A DNA stretch of 64,000 nucleotides from Heyndrickxia sporothermodurans (GCA_018333075.1 BORH01000019.1:26049-90048), one strand, 5' to 3'. Positions 25,259 through 34,780 are shown, counted from the stretch's first letter. The notes: generated from the letters alone by a model not told the origin. Made by a program: numbers and translations.

Positions 25259-25819
25259 CTAAGCCTTTGATAATGTATCTTTCAGACTTAAATACACTTC
25301 ATTCCAAAGTTCTTTATTTTCTACAAATGCCTGAGTTATTTTTTTGAATACTGCTTTTTGTTCCTCTTCGAACCGTTCGTCTTCTTTAGGAGGCAATACA
25401 GAACGTAATTCCATTACGTAATCTTGAACCTTTGCTGCACGTGGTCCCCATTTTGCTTTTTCTTCGCCGTTTTTATCAATGAATATAAAAATCGGTATGG
25501 AACGAGCCGTGCCATTTGTTAAATATTGATCCATTAATTCAAGATTTTGATCACGTAGAATCATACGTACTCCGATATTTGCTGCTTCTGCTATTTTTAA
25601 AAGAATGGGTGTGTTCATCATCGCATCCCCGCACCAATCTTCAGTAATAACGATTGCACGTAGTTCTTTTTCTTTTACCTCATTAAAAAAAGCTTGATCT
25701 TCCTCTGAAACTTGAAAGCGATCATAAATCGATTGTAAGTTTTCTTTATGTACTTGCATGGAATCAATGAATTCTTTTGCAGGAATTCCCTTTTCGAACC
25801 ATTCATTTAATGTTGTCAC
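25259..25819 (-). CDS. Thioredoxin-fold protein with single-cysteine WCGDA motif
   Basis: 186 residues. A helical N-terminal extension leads into a thioredoxin fold in which the usual WCxxC is DWCGDAMMN (C63, with D65 and A66 where a second cysteine would be); the cis-proline is P109 in RSIPIFIFID. With one cysteine it cannot act as a normal disulfide oxidoreductase; it could act through a mixed disulfide or as a binding protein. Firmicutes have a family of such thioredoxin-like proteins of unknown role. It is a single-gene unit next to array B. Confidence 0.75.
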   Translation of the reverse strand: MTTLNEWFEKGIPAKEFIDSMQVHKENLQSIYDRFQVSEEDQAFFNEVKEKELRAIVITEDWCGDAMMNTPILLKIAEAANIGVRMILRDQNLELMDQYLTNGTARSIPIFIFIDKNGEEKAKWGPRAAKVQDYVMELRSVLPPKEDERFEEEQKAVFKKITQAFVENKELWNEVYLSLKDTLSKA

Positions 25820-25898
25820 CTATATCACCCCTATTCATTATTGATATTAAAATATCATAAAAGTAAGTAGATTTCATTTTTTTAGTATTAAAATTTTT

Positions 25899-26084
25899 TT
25901 AACTGATTTTTTCCTTCTGAATGATATTTCGTCTTTTTACTTTTATATAGTGCTTCATACAAAAGTAACCGATTAATTGATCCGTTTCCCAATCGTATAC
26001 AGGTAAAACTTTTTCAATCTCTTCTCCGGCTTTTCGTAAACAATATGCACACGTATTTTTCATGTCAAAATAGTTTTTACACAT
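25899..26084 (-). CDS. Small putative zinc-binding protein
   Basis: 61 aa with a likely zinc site: CAYC (C12, C15) and YFCMKH (C42, H45). The rest is basic. The ATG follows AGAGGTG by seven bases. It lies about 55 bases downstream of the gatB terminator and 80 upstream of the thioredoxin-like gene. Family unknown to me. Confidence 0.55.
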   Translation of the reverse strand: MCKNYFDMKNTCAYCLRKAGEEIEKVLPVYDWETDQLIGYFCMKHYIKVKRRNIIQKEKIS

Positions 26085-26139
26085 TTTTTAACACCTCTGC
26101 CTTCAAAAAGTGTATACCCATATTTTGCTCAAAAGAAAC

Positions 26140-26168
26140 AAAGGGCAGAATCAAACGTTCTGCCCTTT
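26140..26168 (-). terminator. gatCAB terminator
   Basis: AAAGGGCAGAA and TTCTGCCCTTT form a perfect 11-bp stem with a 7-nt loop, 6 bases after the gatB stop, followed on the minus strand by GTTTCTTTTG. Confidence 0.82.
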
Positions 26169-26173
26169 ACTAT

Positions 26174-27604
26174 TTAACGTTTATTTAATTCTTGAACTAA
26201 TAGCTTATTCACTAACGGAGGATTTGCTTGACCTTTTGTTGCTTTCATAATTTGTCCAACTAAATAGCCAACCGCTTTTGCCTTTCCATTTTTGAAATCA
26301 TCAATGGATTGTTGGTTGGAAGCCAACATCTCATCAATGATTTTTAATAAGGCACCTTCATCGGAAATTTGGACAAGTCCTTTTTCTTTAACGATCGTTT
26401 CAGGATCTCCGCCCTTTTCAACTAGCTCTTTGAAAACGGTCTTCGCAATTTTTGAAGAGATCGTTCCCTTTTCAATTAGTTGAATCATTCCGGCAAGACC
26501 TTCAGGAGTTAGTGCAATTTCATGGAGTTCTTTTTGCTCTGCTTTTAAATAGGCAGAAAGCTCACCCATGATCCAGTTAGATGCTTGCTTCGCTTCTCCG
26601 CCAACAGCAACAGTAGCCTCAAAGAAATCTGCCATTTCCTTCGTCATCGTTAATACGTTTGCATCATATGCCGGCAATCCAAGCTCTTCAACATAACGTT
26701 TCTTCCGTGCATCAGGAAGCTCTGGAATTTCTGTACGCACTCTTTCCTTCCACTCTTCATCGATAAAAATGGAAACAAGATCAGGCTCAGGGAAATAGCG
26801 ATAATCATCGGAGCCTTCCTTCACACGCATCAATAATGTTTTTCCTGTTGCCTCATCAAAACGACGTGTCTCTTGGTCAATCACGCCACCTGAAGAAACG
26901 ACTTCAATTTGACGTTTTTCCTCATATTCCAGCCCTTTACGTACAAAGTTGAAGGAGTTGAGGTTTTTTAACTCTGTTTTCGTTCCGAATTCCTTCTGTC
27001 CAACAGGACGAATGGAAATATTTGCATCACATCGTAAGGAGCCTTCTTCCATTTTACAGTCGGAAACTCCAGTGTATTGAATAATCGCTTTTAATTTTTC
27101 CAAATAAGCATAAGCCTCATCAGGTGTACGAATATCTGGTTCAGAAACGATTTCAATTAAAGGTGTACCTTGACGGTTTAAGTCTACAAGGGAATAGCCA
27201 TCGCCTGTATGCATTAGCTTTCCAGCATCCTCTTCTAAATGAAGACGTGTAATTCCAATTTTTTTCTTTTCACCATTGACCTCGATTTCAATCCAGCCAT
27301 GCTCTCCGATTGGTTTATCAAATTGAGAGATTTGATAGGCCTTCGGATTATCTGGGTAAAAATAATTTTTTCGATCAAATTTTGTTTCAGGAGCAATTTG
27401 GCAATTCAATGCCATTGCTGCTTTCATGCCGAATTCAACTGCACGTTTATTTAAGACCGGCAATACACCTGGATATCCTAAATCAACTACGGTAGTATTC
27501 GTATTTGGCTCTGCACCAAAATGGGCAGGTGCCGATGAAAAGATTTTTGAATCTGTTTTTAACTCTACATGGACCTCAAGTCCAATGACCGTTTCATAGT
27601 TCAC
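26174..27604 (-). CDS. gatB: Asp-tRNA(Asn)/Glu-tRNA(Gln) amidotransferase subunit B
   Basis: 476-residue GatB, the tRNA-binding and kinase subunit of the GatCAB complex, which converts misacylated Glu-tRNA(Gln) and Asp-tRNA(Asn) to the amide forms. It begins [16 protein letters not shown] and contains [12 protein letters not shown], the [11 protein letters not shown] stretch and a C-terminal YqeY-like tail. The GTG at 27604 gives the family length and has AAGGGG eight bases upstream; an in-frame GTG at 27613 overlaps that site. It is the last gene of gatC-gatA-gatB. Confidence 0.95.
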   Translation of the reverse strand: MNYETVIGLEVHVELKTDSKIFSSAPAHFGAEPNTNTTVVDLGYPGVLPVLNKRAVEFGMKAAMALNCQIAPETKFDRKNYFYPDNPKAYQISQFDKPIGEHGWIEIEVNGEKKKIGITRLHLEEDAGKLMHTGDGYSLVDLNRQGTPLIEIVSEPDIRTPDEAYAYLEKLKAIIQYTGVSDCKMEEGSLRCDANISIRPVGQKEFGTKTELKNLNSFNFVRKGLEYEEKRQIEVVSSGGVIDQETRRFDEATGKTLLMRVKEGSDDYRYFPEPDLVSIFIDEEWKERVRTEIPELPDARKKRYVEELGLPAYDANVLTMTKEMADFFEATVAVGGEAKQASNWIMGELSAYLKAEQKELHEIALTPEGLAGMIQLIEKGTISSKIAKTVFKELVEKGGDPETIVKEKGLVQISDEGALLKIIDEMLASNQQSIDDFKNGKAKAVGYLVGQIMKATKGQANPPLVNKLLVQELNKR

Positions 27605-27616
27605 TTTTTTCACCCC

Positions 27617-29074
27617 TTACAGCTCTGGTTTTTCTTTATGATAATTCGTTGCTTGTTCAAATGCATGTGCCACACGATAAACAGTCACTTCATCAAAGTG
27701 TTTCCCGATTATTTGCAAACCAAGTGGTAAACCATTCGTGAATCCACATGGTACAGAAATACCTGGAACACCTGCAAGGTTCACAGGAATCGTTAATAAA
27801 TCATTTGCATACATCGTCAATGGATCATCGATTTTTTCCCCAATTTTAAAGGCAGGTGTTGGTGTTGTTGGTCCAATGATCACATCATATTTTTCAAAGA
27901 CATCTTCAAAATCCTTCTTAATTAATGTTCGAACCTGCTGTGCTTTTTTATAGTATGCATCATAATAGCCAGAGCTTAGCGCAAAGGTTCCGAGCATAAT
28001 TCTACGCTTTACTTCTTCTCCAAAGCCCTCTGAACGAGTCTTTTTATACAAATCAATTAAATTCTCTGCGTTTGGCGTACGATAGCCGTAGCGTACCCCA
28101 TCAAAACGAGCTAAGTTCGATGACGCTTCAGATGAAGACAAGAGGTAATAAGCTGCTGTTGCATATTTTGAATGTGGCAAGGAAACCTCTTCCCAAGTAG
28201 CTCCTAATCCTTCTAATACCTTTAAAGCATCTAGCACAGATTTTCGAACCTCTTCATTTACACCTTCACCAATATATTCTTTCGGAACAGCAATTCTCAA
28301 GCCTTTAATATCACCTGTTAAGCCTTCCACAAAATTTGGAACAGCCACATTAGCTGATGTAGAATCATGTGGATCAATACCTGAGATGGCTTGTAAAAGA
28401 TAAGCGTTATCCTCAACATTTCTAGTGATTGGACCGATTTGATCAAGTGAGGAAGCGAAAGCCACAAGACCAAAACGAGAAACTCGACCATAGGTTGGTT
28501 TTAATCCTACTACACCACAAAATGCAGCCGGTTGTCGAATAGAGCCGCCTGTATCAGAGCCAAGTGAAAATGGGACCTCACCTGCTGCTACAGCTGCAGC
28601 CGAGCCACCTGATGAACCACCTGGAACTGTATTTAGATTCCAAGGATTATATGTCTTTTGGAAACCGGAGTTTTCGGTTGAAGACCCCATCGCAAATTCG
28701 TCCATATTTAGTTTTCCAATTGTGATTGTATGGGCGTTATGTAATTTTTCCATGACAGTCGCATTATAAATTGGGTCAAAATTTTCGAGGATTTTACTAG
28801 CACATGTTGTGCGAAGATCTTTTGTAACGATATTATCCTTTATTCCAATTGGCATCCCATAGAGAAGCTGCTTCGATTCATCTGAACCTAATGCTTCATC
28901 CAATTGCTTTGCCTTGGAACGTGCTTTTTCTTCATCTAATGTAAGAAAAGCTTGTACTTTACTATCTACTTGTTGTATTCGTTGATAGGCTTCTTCTACA
29001 AGCTCAGAAACCTTAACCTCTTTTTTATGTAAAAATTCATGTAGCTCAGAGATTTTATGATCAAATAAGGCCAA
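27617..29074 (-). CDS. gatA: Asp-tRNA(Asn)/Glu-tRNA(Gln) amidotransferase subunit A
   Basis: 485-residue amidase-signature subunit that hydrolyses glutamine and passes ammonia to GatB. The triad is complete: K79 in GIKDNI, S154 in PGGSSGGSA and S178 in [11 protein letters not shown]. It lies 11 bases behind gatC and 12 ahead of gatB, so the three are one operon and their products one complex. Compare the unrelated-role paralogue at 8251-9723. Confidence 0.97.
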   Translation of the reverse strand: MALFDHKISELHEFLHKKEVKVSELVEEAYQRIQQVDSKVQAFLTLDEEKARSKAKQLDEALGSDESKQLLYGMPIGIKDNIVTKDLRTTCASKILENFDPIYNATVMEKLHNAHTITIGKLNMDEFAMGSSTENSGFQKTYNPWNLNTVPGGSSGGSAAAVAAGEVPFSLGSDTGGSIRQPAAFCGVVGLKPTYGRVSRFGLVAFASSLDQIGPITRNVEDNAYLLQAISGIDPHDSTSANVAVPNFVEGLTGDIKGLRIAVPKEYIGEGVNEEVRKSVLDALKVLEGLGATWEEVSLPHSKYATAAYYLLSSSEASSNLARFDGVRYGYRTPNAENLIDLYKKTRSEGFGEEVKRRIMLGTFALSSGYYDAYYKKAQQVRTLIKKDFEDVFEKYDVIIGPTTPTPAFKIGEKIDDPLTMYANDLLTIPVNLAGVPGISVPCGFTNGLPLGLQIIGKHFDEVTVYRVAHAFEQATNYHKEKPEL

Positions 29075-29085
29075 CTCTAACCCTC

Positions 29086-29376
29086 CTATTCTATAATTGA
29101 TGGCACTCGAATTTGTCCATCCTTGCTATCTGGGGCATTTTTCAACACTTCTGCTTGTGGCAGCCCTGGTTCAGCTTTGTCCTCACGAAGGACATTGCGA
29201 ATATCTAATACATGTGATGTCGGTTCCACATTCGTTGTATCCACTTCATTTAATAATTCGGCGAAACCAATGATATTATCTAATTGCTTTGTAAATTTTT
29301 CCGTTTGCTCTTCAGTAAATTCTAATCTCGCTAAATTAGCAACATGATTTACTTGATTCTTTGAAATTCTAGACAT
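29086..29376 (-). CDS. gatC: Asp-tRNA(Asn)/Glu-tRNA(Gln) amidotransferase subunit C
   Basis: 96-residue GatC, the belt that stabilises the GatA-GatB complex. It contains [17 protein letters not shown] and the C-terminal [21 protein letters not shown]. The ATG at 29376 follows GGAGGTG by about six bases; an in-frame start at 29394 has no such site. It is the first gene of gatCAB. Confidence 0.95.
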   Translation of the reverse strand: MSRISKNQVNHVANLARLEFTEEQTEKFTKQLDNIIGFAELLNEVDTTNVEPTSHVLDIRNVLREDKAEPGLPQAEVLKNAPDSKDGQIRVPSIIE

Positions 29377-29484
29377 TTCCTTCACCTCCGACACCCTTTT
29401 TCAGGTAGTTACAATATTATTGATAATAGCAGACTGCCCAGTATATAGGCAAGGGAACAAGCGTGATTGCCTGTCCCTTTATAT

Positions 29485-30666
29485 TCATTCTTTTCCTTTA
29501 ATAGGAATTAACGTCCCAATCGTAGCTACGATCGCACAGACAATAAATATAAATATGATGCCTTTCGAGGCAATGATGGAAAGTGTACCGAATACGATTA
29601 AGTCAAAAACTGAATCCAAAATAGATAATAATGAAATCGTCGTTGCTCTTACTTCTGATGGAATTCGATCATTGCTTAGCTGAGAATAAATCGGATACCG
29701 TACGGCACGGACAAATCTTAGTACAAAAAAAGCACCAATGATCATCCATAAAGCTTCACCGAAAATAGCCGATATGAGTAACCCGATGACAGCAAGCCAT
29801 CCAGTCATATTCATTAATAAGACTCTTGAGAAGCGTTTCGTCATCCATCCTACAGAATGAGAAGAAAAATAACCAATTATAGCAGCAATTGCGTATAAAA
29901 TTCCGATAAACATGACCGGAAGTCCTGCATGGATAAATAGTGGCTGATTAAAATAATCGTACACAGCTGCTGCTGGAATAAAAACTAAGGTTAAATTTAG
30001 AAACATCAGTAACAGCTGTGGCTGCTTTCGAATCACTTTAAGTCCTGCTGCCACCTGTGAAAAAGGATTTTCCTTAGATACTGTAAAATTGGCAGGATTT
30101 TTTACAAATAATAGAAGTATCCATTCAATGACATAAAAGAATAAACCTAATCCAATTAACAGTTGAAATTGACTTTCCTTCAAATCCTGTGCAAAATAAG
30201 CGCCAAAAAGAACAGCAACAATCATTGAAATGAACCCAGCTGATTGAATCTTACCCATAGCCTCGTCCATTCGGTCTTGTTCATTGCTCTCTTTTAAAGA
30301 TTCATAGATTAATGCTTCATCAGCACCTGAAAAAAATGTAACAGAGAAACCGTTTAAAGCACTATACAAAAAGAATTGCCACGGCTCTTGGGCAAAAAAC
30401 AATAGGCTGTAGCTACTCATTTTAATAAATGAACCTAATAAAAAGGAATACTTCGCACCATATCTATCAGCAAATACTCCAGCAGGAACCTCACCAAGCA
30501 TAACGGCTCCGCTCCAACACATGAGCACAAGAAAAATATTTGCTTCCGATAGGCCTCTTTCCATATAAAAAAGCGTCATCACCGGCTGTAAAAAACTAAT
30601 GGTCGAAAAAAACTCAACCCAAAATAAAATCGCAATATTATGCGATGCAATCGTATGCTTCTTCAC
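29485..30666 (-). CDS. MFS transporter
   Basis: 393-residue major facilitator with 12 hydrophobic segments. The loop 2-3 motif is GEVPAGVFADRYGAKYSFLLGS, diverged from GxxxDRxGRR. No substrate is evident; drug or metabolite efflux is typical for the group. The GTG at 30666 is chosen because GTAGGAG lies seven bases before it; an ATG at 30699 has no ribosome binding site. A very small ORF with a strong ribosome binding site lies about 75 bases upstream and may be a leader peptide. It is about 110 bases downstream of gatC but has its own leader. Confidence 0.82.
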   Translation of the reverse strand: MKKHTIASHNIAILFWVEFFSTISFLQPVMTLFYMERGLSEANIFLVLMCWSGAVMLGEVPAGVFADRYGAKYSFLLGSFIKMSSYSLLFFAQEPWQFFLYSALNGFSVTFFSGADEALIYESLKESNEQDRMDEAMGKIQSAGFISMIVAVLFGAYFAQDLKESQFQLLIGLGLFFYVIEWILLLFVKNPANFTVSKENPFSQVAAGLKVIRKQPQLLLMFLNLTLVFIPAAAVYDYFNQPLFIHAGLPVMFIGILYAIAAIIGYFSSHSVGWMTKRFSRVLLMNMTGWLAVIGLLISAIFGEALWMIIGAFFVLRFVRAVRYPIYSQLSNDRIPSEVRATTISLLSILDSVFDLIVFGTLSIIASKGIIFIFIVCAIVATIGTLIPIKGKE

Positions 30667-30740
30667 TATAAATCTCCTACTCTCCGATTGATTATTCATT
30701 TTTAAACGGAAAAGAAGCAGGAGTGAAAATATTTATTATT

Positions 30741-30797
30741 CTACTCTACTGTCACTCCTCCTTCTTGAATCAATGGTGTTTTTTGAACATTTCGCAT
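30741..30797 (-). CDS. Candidate 18-residue leader peptide of the MFS gene
   Basis: ATG at 30797 with AAGGAGG eight bases upstream encodes MRNVQKTPLIQEGGVTVE and a TAG stop. Just after it, GGAGTGA and TCACTCC can pair across about 25 nt, ahead of the MFS start. A TATAAT-like -10 lies about 40 bases upstream. A strong ribosome binding site on such a short frame suggests a regulatory upstream ORF. No family is recognised and translation is not proven. Confidence 0.35.
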   Translation of the reverse strand: MRNVQKTPLIQEGGVTVE

Positions 30798-30918
30798 TAT
30801 TCATTCCTCCTTATAAATATTAAAAAAATTATATCATATTTTAGAATTCTGCTTTTTATATTTTCGAATTAGTAAGACTTGGTGAAAAACTGTCTTTCGT
30901 TCGGCTCGTGGCTTCCCG

Positions 30919-31462
30919 ATTCGGGAGTTATTTGTGCTTTTTCGGGCTTTGGCTTATCGCTCGGGCGTTCTCTCTATATTTTGAGGCGTTATCTTCTTTT
31001 TTCAGGGCGTTACTCGCTTTGTTTTGGGCATTCTCCCTCTTTTTTCGGGCGTAGCCTTTCATTCGGGCGTTCTCTCTACTTTTTAAGGCGTTATTTTCTT
31101 TTTTCAGGGCGTTACTCGCTTTGTTTCGGGCATTCTCCCTCTTTTTTCGGGCGTAGACTTTCATTCGGGCGTTGTCGCTACTTTTTAAGGCGTTATCTTC
31201 TTTTTTCAGGGCGTTACTTCCTTTATTTTGGGCATTGCTTCTCTTTTTTCGGGCGTAGACTTTCATTCGGGCGTTGTCGCTACTTTTTAAGGCGTTGCCT
31301 TCTTTTTTCAGGGCGTTACTCACTTTGTTTCAGGCATTAATTCTCTTTTTTTTGGCGTAGACTTTCATTCGGGTGTTGCCTCTATTTTTTGAGGCGTCCA
31401 TCTTCTTTTTTCAAGGCGTTACTCGCTTTGTTTCGGGCATAGCATCCCGATTCGAGCATCTC
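30919..31462. repeat. Repeat array C: ~20-bp repeats, TCGGGCGTT core, 102-bp super-period
   Basis: Between the MFS gene and aceA lie about 26 head-to-tail units of 18-22 bp with the core TCGGGCGTT, CAGGGCGTT, TTAAGGCGTT or TTGGGCATT followed by a pyrimidine-rich tract. A higher-order repeat of five units is exact in length: TCGGGCGTT-type units start at 30961, 31063, 31165, 31267 and 31369, always 102 bp apart. Because 102 is a multiple of three and stops are absent, long frames stay open on both strands (for example 30928-31323 minus), but none has a ribosome binding site, so I call it non-coding. Confidence 0.87.
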
Positions 31463-31500
31463 GAATTATCTCCTTCTTTAAATCCAGATATTTAAAGGAA

Positions 31501-31532
31501 AAATAACCTCTCATACAAATGAGAGGCTATTT
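31501..31532 (-). terminator. aceBA terminator
   Basis: AAATAGCCTCTCAT and ATGAGAGGTTATTT pair over 14 bp with one wobble and a 4-nt loop, followed on the minus strand by TTCC. It is 12 bases after the aceA stop and keeps aceBA transcription out of array C. Confidence 0.75.
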
Positions 31533-31543
31533 CTATTCATCTA

Positions 31544-32827
31544 TTAATTTGTGCTCATAAATTGCTCTGCTTCTGTTGATCCTTTTAATGCAGTGGTTGA
31601 GGATGTTCCTCCGGTGATTATCATAGAGACTTCGTCAAAATATCCTGTTCCAACCTCGCGTTGATGCCTAGTCGCTGTATAGCCAAATTCCTCATTTGTA
31701 AATTCAGCCTGTTGAAGCTCAGTATAGGCAGCCATTCCTCTTTCTTTATAGCCTTTTGCTAATTCAAACATGCTGTTGTTTAATGCATGGAAGCCGGCAA
31801 GAGTGACAAATTGGAATTTATACCCCATTTTTCCCAACTCCTGCTGAAACTTAGCAATTGTTTTTTCATCTAGCTTCTTTTTCCAGTTAAAGGATGGGGA
31901 GCAGTTATAGGCTAATAGTTTACCTGGGAATTTTTCGTGAATAGCCTCTGCAAAACGTCTTGCTTCTTCTACATTTGGTTCTGAAGTTTCGCACCATACT
32001 AAATCGGCATATGGGGCATAGGCCAATCCGCGGGCTATTGCTTGATCTAATCCAGCTTTTGTACGATAAAACCCTTCTGGTGTTCGGTTTCCAACAATAA
32101 ATGGAGCATCGTAAGGATCAATATCACTCGTAATTAAATCAGCTGCATTCGCATCTGTTCTTGCAATAATAATAGTTGGTACTCCCATGACATCAGCAGC
32201 TAGCCGTGCAGAGATTAAGTTTTTCACTGCTGTTTGTGTAGGCAATAACACCTTCCCACCTAAATGGCCGCATTTCTTTTCGGATGACAGCTGATCCTCA
32301 AAGTGAACAGCTGCTGCACCTGCTTCAATCATTGCTTTCATTAATTCAAACACATTCAGCTGACCACCGAAACCAGCCTCTGCATCGGCAACTATTGGCG
32401 CAAACCAATCGATGGAATCATCACCCTCCACATGATGAATTTGATCCGCACGCTGTAAAGCTTGATTTATCCGTTTCACAACATGTGGAACACTGTTAGC
32501 AGGATATAAGCTTTGATCTGGGTACATATGACCTGATAAATTAGCATCTGCCGCAACCTGCCAGCCGCTTAAATAAATCGCCTTTAATCCCGCTTTTACT
32601 TGCTGTACCGCTTGATTGCCGGTTAATGCTCCAAGTGCATGAACGTAGTCTTCCTCATGAAGCAGTGCCCATAGCTTCTCTGCACCACGACGCGCTAATG
32701 TATGCTCAATTTCAATTGAACCTCGAAGCTTTAATGCATCTTCTGCAGAATATGTTCTTTGGATTCCTTGCCATCTTTCATCAAGCTCCCATGCTTCTTG
32801 TAATTTCATCACTTTTTCATTTGTCAT
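31544..32827 (-). CDS. aceA: Isocitrate lyase
   Basis: 427-residue isocitrate lyase, the first enzyme of the glyoxylate shunt: isocitrate to glyoxylate and succinate. The catalytic KKCGH (C186) is at 184-188, and the TIM-barrel metal site is in [11 protein letters not shown]. It lies 54 bases behind aceB and shares its transcript, so the organism can grow on acetate or fatty acids. B. subtilis 168 lacks this pathway, so its presence separates this strain from that model. Confidence 0.96.
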   Translation of the reverse strand: MTNEKVMKLQEAWELDERWQGIQRTYSAEDALKLRGSIEIEHTLARRGAEKLWALLHEEDYVHALGALTGNQAVQQVKAGLKAIYLSGWQVAADANLSGHMYPDQSLYPANSVPHVVKRINQALQRADQIHHVEGDDSIDWFAPIVADAEAGFGGQLNVFELMKAMIEAGAAAVHFEDQLSSEKKCGHLGGKVLLPTQTAVKNLISARLAADVMGVPTIIIARTDANAADLITSDIDPYDAPFIVGNRTPEGFYRTKAGLDQAIARGLAYAPYADLVWCETSEPNVEEARRFAEAIHEKFPGKLLAYNCSPSFNWKKKLDEKTIAKFQQELGKMGYKFQFVTLAGFHALNNSMFELAKGYKERGMAAYTELQQAEFTNEEFGYTATRHQREVGTGYFDEVSMIITGGTSSTTALKGSTEAEQFMSTN

Positions 32828-32881
32828 CTCATTTTCCTCCTCAACTTTTTTTATTCAAATCTTTGAATCTAGTATTTTATT

Positions 32882-34465
32882 TTATAAAAGCTCATACCCT
32901 GGAATCGTTAGAAAATCAGTAAATTCATCTGATGTTATTAGCAGATCAAATAACTGTACTGCTTCATCTAGACGATCGGTTGCTTCACCATAATCTCTTT
33001 TTATTTTTTCAATTTCATCTTCCTTAAGCTGTTCATATAATTCGTAGGATACTTTTCGACCATCTTCTAATCTGCCTTTCGGATGACGAATCCATTGCCA
33101 TAGCTGTGCACGAGAAATTTCTGCAGTAGCTGCGTCCTCCATTAAATGATCAATCGGAGCAGCACCTCTTCCGTTTAGCCATGATTGAATATAAAGAATA
33201 CCAACATGAATATTTTGGCGGACTCCCATTTCCGTAATAATGCCTTTAGGAACCTCTAATAAGTCAGCCTCTGTTATCGTAATTCCTTGTTGCTTGCTGG
33301 TATGAATTTGATTGGGTGTGGGCATTTCACGATCAAATACTTCTAAAGCTACTGGAACTAGACCTGGATGGGCCACCCATGTACCATCGTGACCGTCACT
33401 TGCCTCCCTCTCTTTATCCAGCCTTACCTTTGCAAAAGCTGCTTCATTTTTTTCCGGATTATTTTTGACCGGTATTTGCGCAGCCATTCCCCCTATAGCT
33501 GGGGCTTTTCTTCGATGACACGTCTGAATGGTTAACAAGGAATAAGAGCGCATAAAAGGGACAGACATTGTGACAGCCGATCGGTCAGGCAGAAGCACAT
33601 CTTCCTTGTTTTTCAGTTTTTTCAAATAGCTGAAAATATAGTCCCACCTACCACAATTCAATCCGGCTGAGTGCTCCTTCAGCTCATATAAAATTTCATC
33701 CATTTCAAAAGCAGCCATAATTGTTTCAATCAAGACGGTCGCTTTAATTGTTCCTCTTGGAATGCCGATATACTTTTGCGAGAACAAGAAGATATCATTC
33801 CATAGCCTGGCCTCAAGATGACTTTCCAGCTTTGGCAGATAAAAGTATGGACCTGTTTCATTCTGTACTAATCGTAAGGCATTATGAAAAAAATAAAGTC
33901 CAAAATCAAAAAGGCTTCCAGATATCGGTTGCCCATCTACGACAACATGCTTTTCTTCTAAATGTAAGCCGCGAGGTCTCACTATTAATACTGCCGGCTT
34001 CTCCTTCAAAACATATTGTTTTCCATCTGGTCCTGTGTATGAAATGGTTCGACTCACTGCATCCCTCAGATTGATTTGCCCTTCCACCATGTTTTTCCAA
34101 GTAGGTGAAGTCGCATCCTCAAAGCATGCCATAAACACTTTTGCGCCAGAATTTAATGCGTTAATAATCATTTTTCGATCAACTGGACCAGTTATTTCCA
34201 CCCTTCGATCCTGTAAGTCATTAGGCAATGGTGCAATTGTCCAGTCACTCATTCGAATAGGCTTTGTTTCTGGTAAAAAACAAGGCCATTTTCCTTGATC
34301 CAGTTCCTTCTGTCTACTATTCCTCTTTGCTAAAAGTTCCTTTCTTCTCGGTCCAAAATGTCTTTCTAGCTGTTCAATAAACTGTAATGCTTTCGGAGTT
34401 AATATTTCCTCATAACCAGGTTTCATTGAACCTCTCACTTCAATCCCAGCTGTTTGAATGCCCAA
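32882..34465 (-). CDS. aceB: Malate synthase A
   Basis: 527-residue malate synthase: glyoxylate and acetyl-CoA to malate. Recognisable stretches are MACFEDATSPTWKNMVEGQINL, LLIVRPRGLHLEEKH-like sequence, GTIKATVLIETIMAAFEMDEI and SDGHDGTWVAHPGLV. It precedes aceA in a two-gene operon. A sigma-A promoter lies upstream with a pair of 12-bp direct repeats around its -10, suggesting specific control. The start at 34465 follows the sequence TAGGAGGAATATGATT. Confidence 0.95.
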   Translation of the reverse strand: MGIQTAGIEVRGSMKPGYEEILTPKALQFIEQLERHFGPRRKELLAKRNSRQKELDQGKWPCFLPETKPIRMSDWTIAPLPNDLQDRRVEITGPVDRKMIINALNSGAKVFMACFEDATSPTWKNMVEGQINLRDAVSRTISYTGPDGKQYVLKEKPAVLIVRPRGLHLEEKHVVVDGQPISGSLFDFGLYFFHNALRLVQNETGPYFYLPKLESHLEARLWNDIFLFSQKYIGIPRGTIKATVLIETIMAAFEMDEILYELKEHSAGLNCGRWDYIFSYLKKLKNKEDVLLPDRSAVTMSVPFMRSYSLLTIQTCHRRKAPAIGGMAAQIPVKNNPEKNEAAFAKVRLDKEREASDGHDGTWVAHPGLVPVALEVFDREMPTPNQIHTSKQQGITITEADLLEVPKGIITEMGVRQNIHVGILYIQSWLNGRGAAPIDHLMEDAATAEISRAQLWQWIRHPKGRLEDGRKVSYELYEQLKEDEIEKIKRDYGEATDRLDEAVQLFDLLITSDEFTDFLTIPGYELL

Positions 34466-34496
34466 ATCATATTCCTCCTATATCATATTGTTATAA

Positions 34497-34547
34497 AACA
34501 GATTAACATTAATAAATGTATTATATAACAGATTAACAAAAGCGCAA
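34497..34547 (-). promoter_or_regulatory. aceBA promoter with paired direct repeats
   Basis: On the minus strand -35 TTGCGC (34542-34547), a 16-bp spacer and -10 TATAAT (34520-34525). The sequence AACAGATTAACA (plus strand) occurs exactly at 34497-34508 and 34527-34538, 30 bp apart, one copy in the spacer and one just downstream of the -10. A regulator binding both would cover the promoter. I do not recognise the site. Confidence 0.5.
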
Positions 34548-34639
34548 CATGTTTCTAGAAAAAATATTCAGAAAAATTTCTACAAAATTCGATAAGAATT
34601 TTATAAATTTATGAACCTACTTTTAAAAAGAACAAATAC

Positions 34640-34780
34640 GCAAGTACCTTGATCAGCCCGTTCTTTCACCAAGGAAGTCCGGGTTTTTACTTCATTGGGA
34701 AAGTCCAAATGCAGACTTTCCTTGATGAAAGGTTATTTGACCTCGAGGGGCTAGATGCTGGAGCTGGACGTAGACTTCCC
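34640..34780. repeat. Bacillaceae-type intergenic repeat element
   Basis: Contains CTCGAGGGGCTAGATGCTGG followed by AGCTGGACGTAGACTT, plus internal inverted repeats (GGAAAGTC at 34698-34705 with GACTTTCC at 34714-34721, and CCAAGGAAGTCC). From memory, elements with this CTAGCCCCTCGAG and GTC(C/T)AGCTCCAGC signature are scattered between genes in many Bacillaceae genomes. It is GC-richer than its surroundings, has no ORF, and lies between aceB and camS. Function unknown. Confidence 0.55.

Noticed and set aside
29420-29475. Terminator between gatC and the MFS gene
   Set aside because: An imperfect AAGGGA...TCCCTT hairpin with a bulge near 29449-29480 has no T-run; too weak to list.
30928-31323. 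131-codon open frame on the minus strand across array C, with heptad-like peptide repeats
   Set aside because: It is open because the 102-bp super-unit is a multiple of three and has few stops; the plus strand is open too. There is no ribosome binding site at the GTG and the peptide is low complexity.
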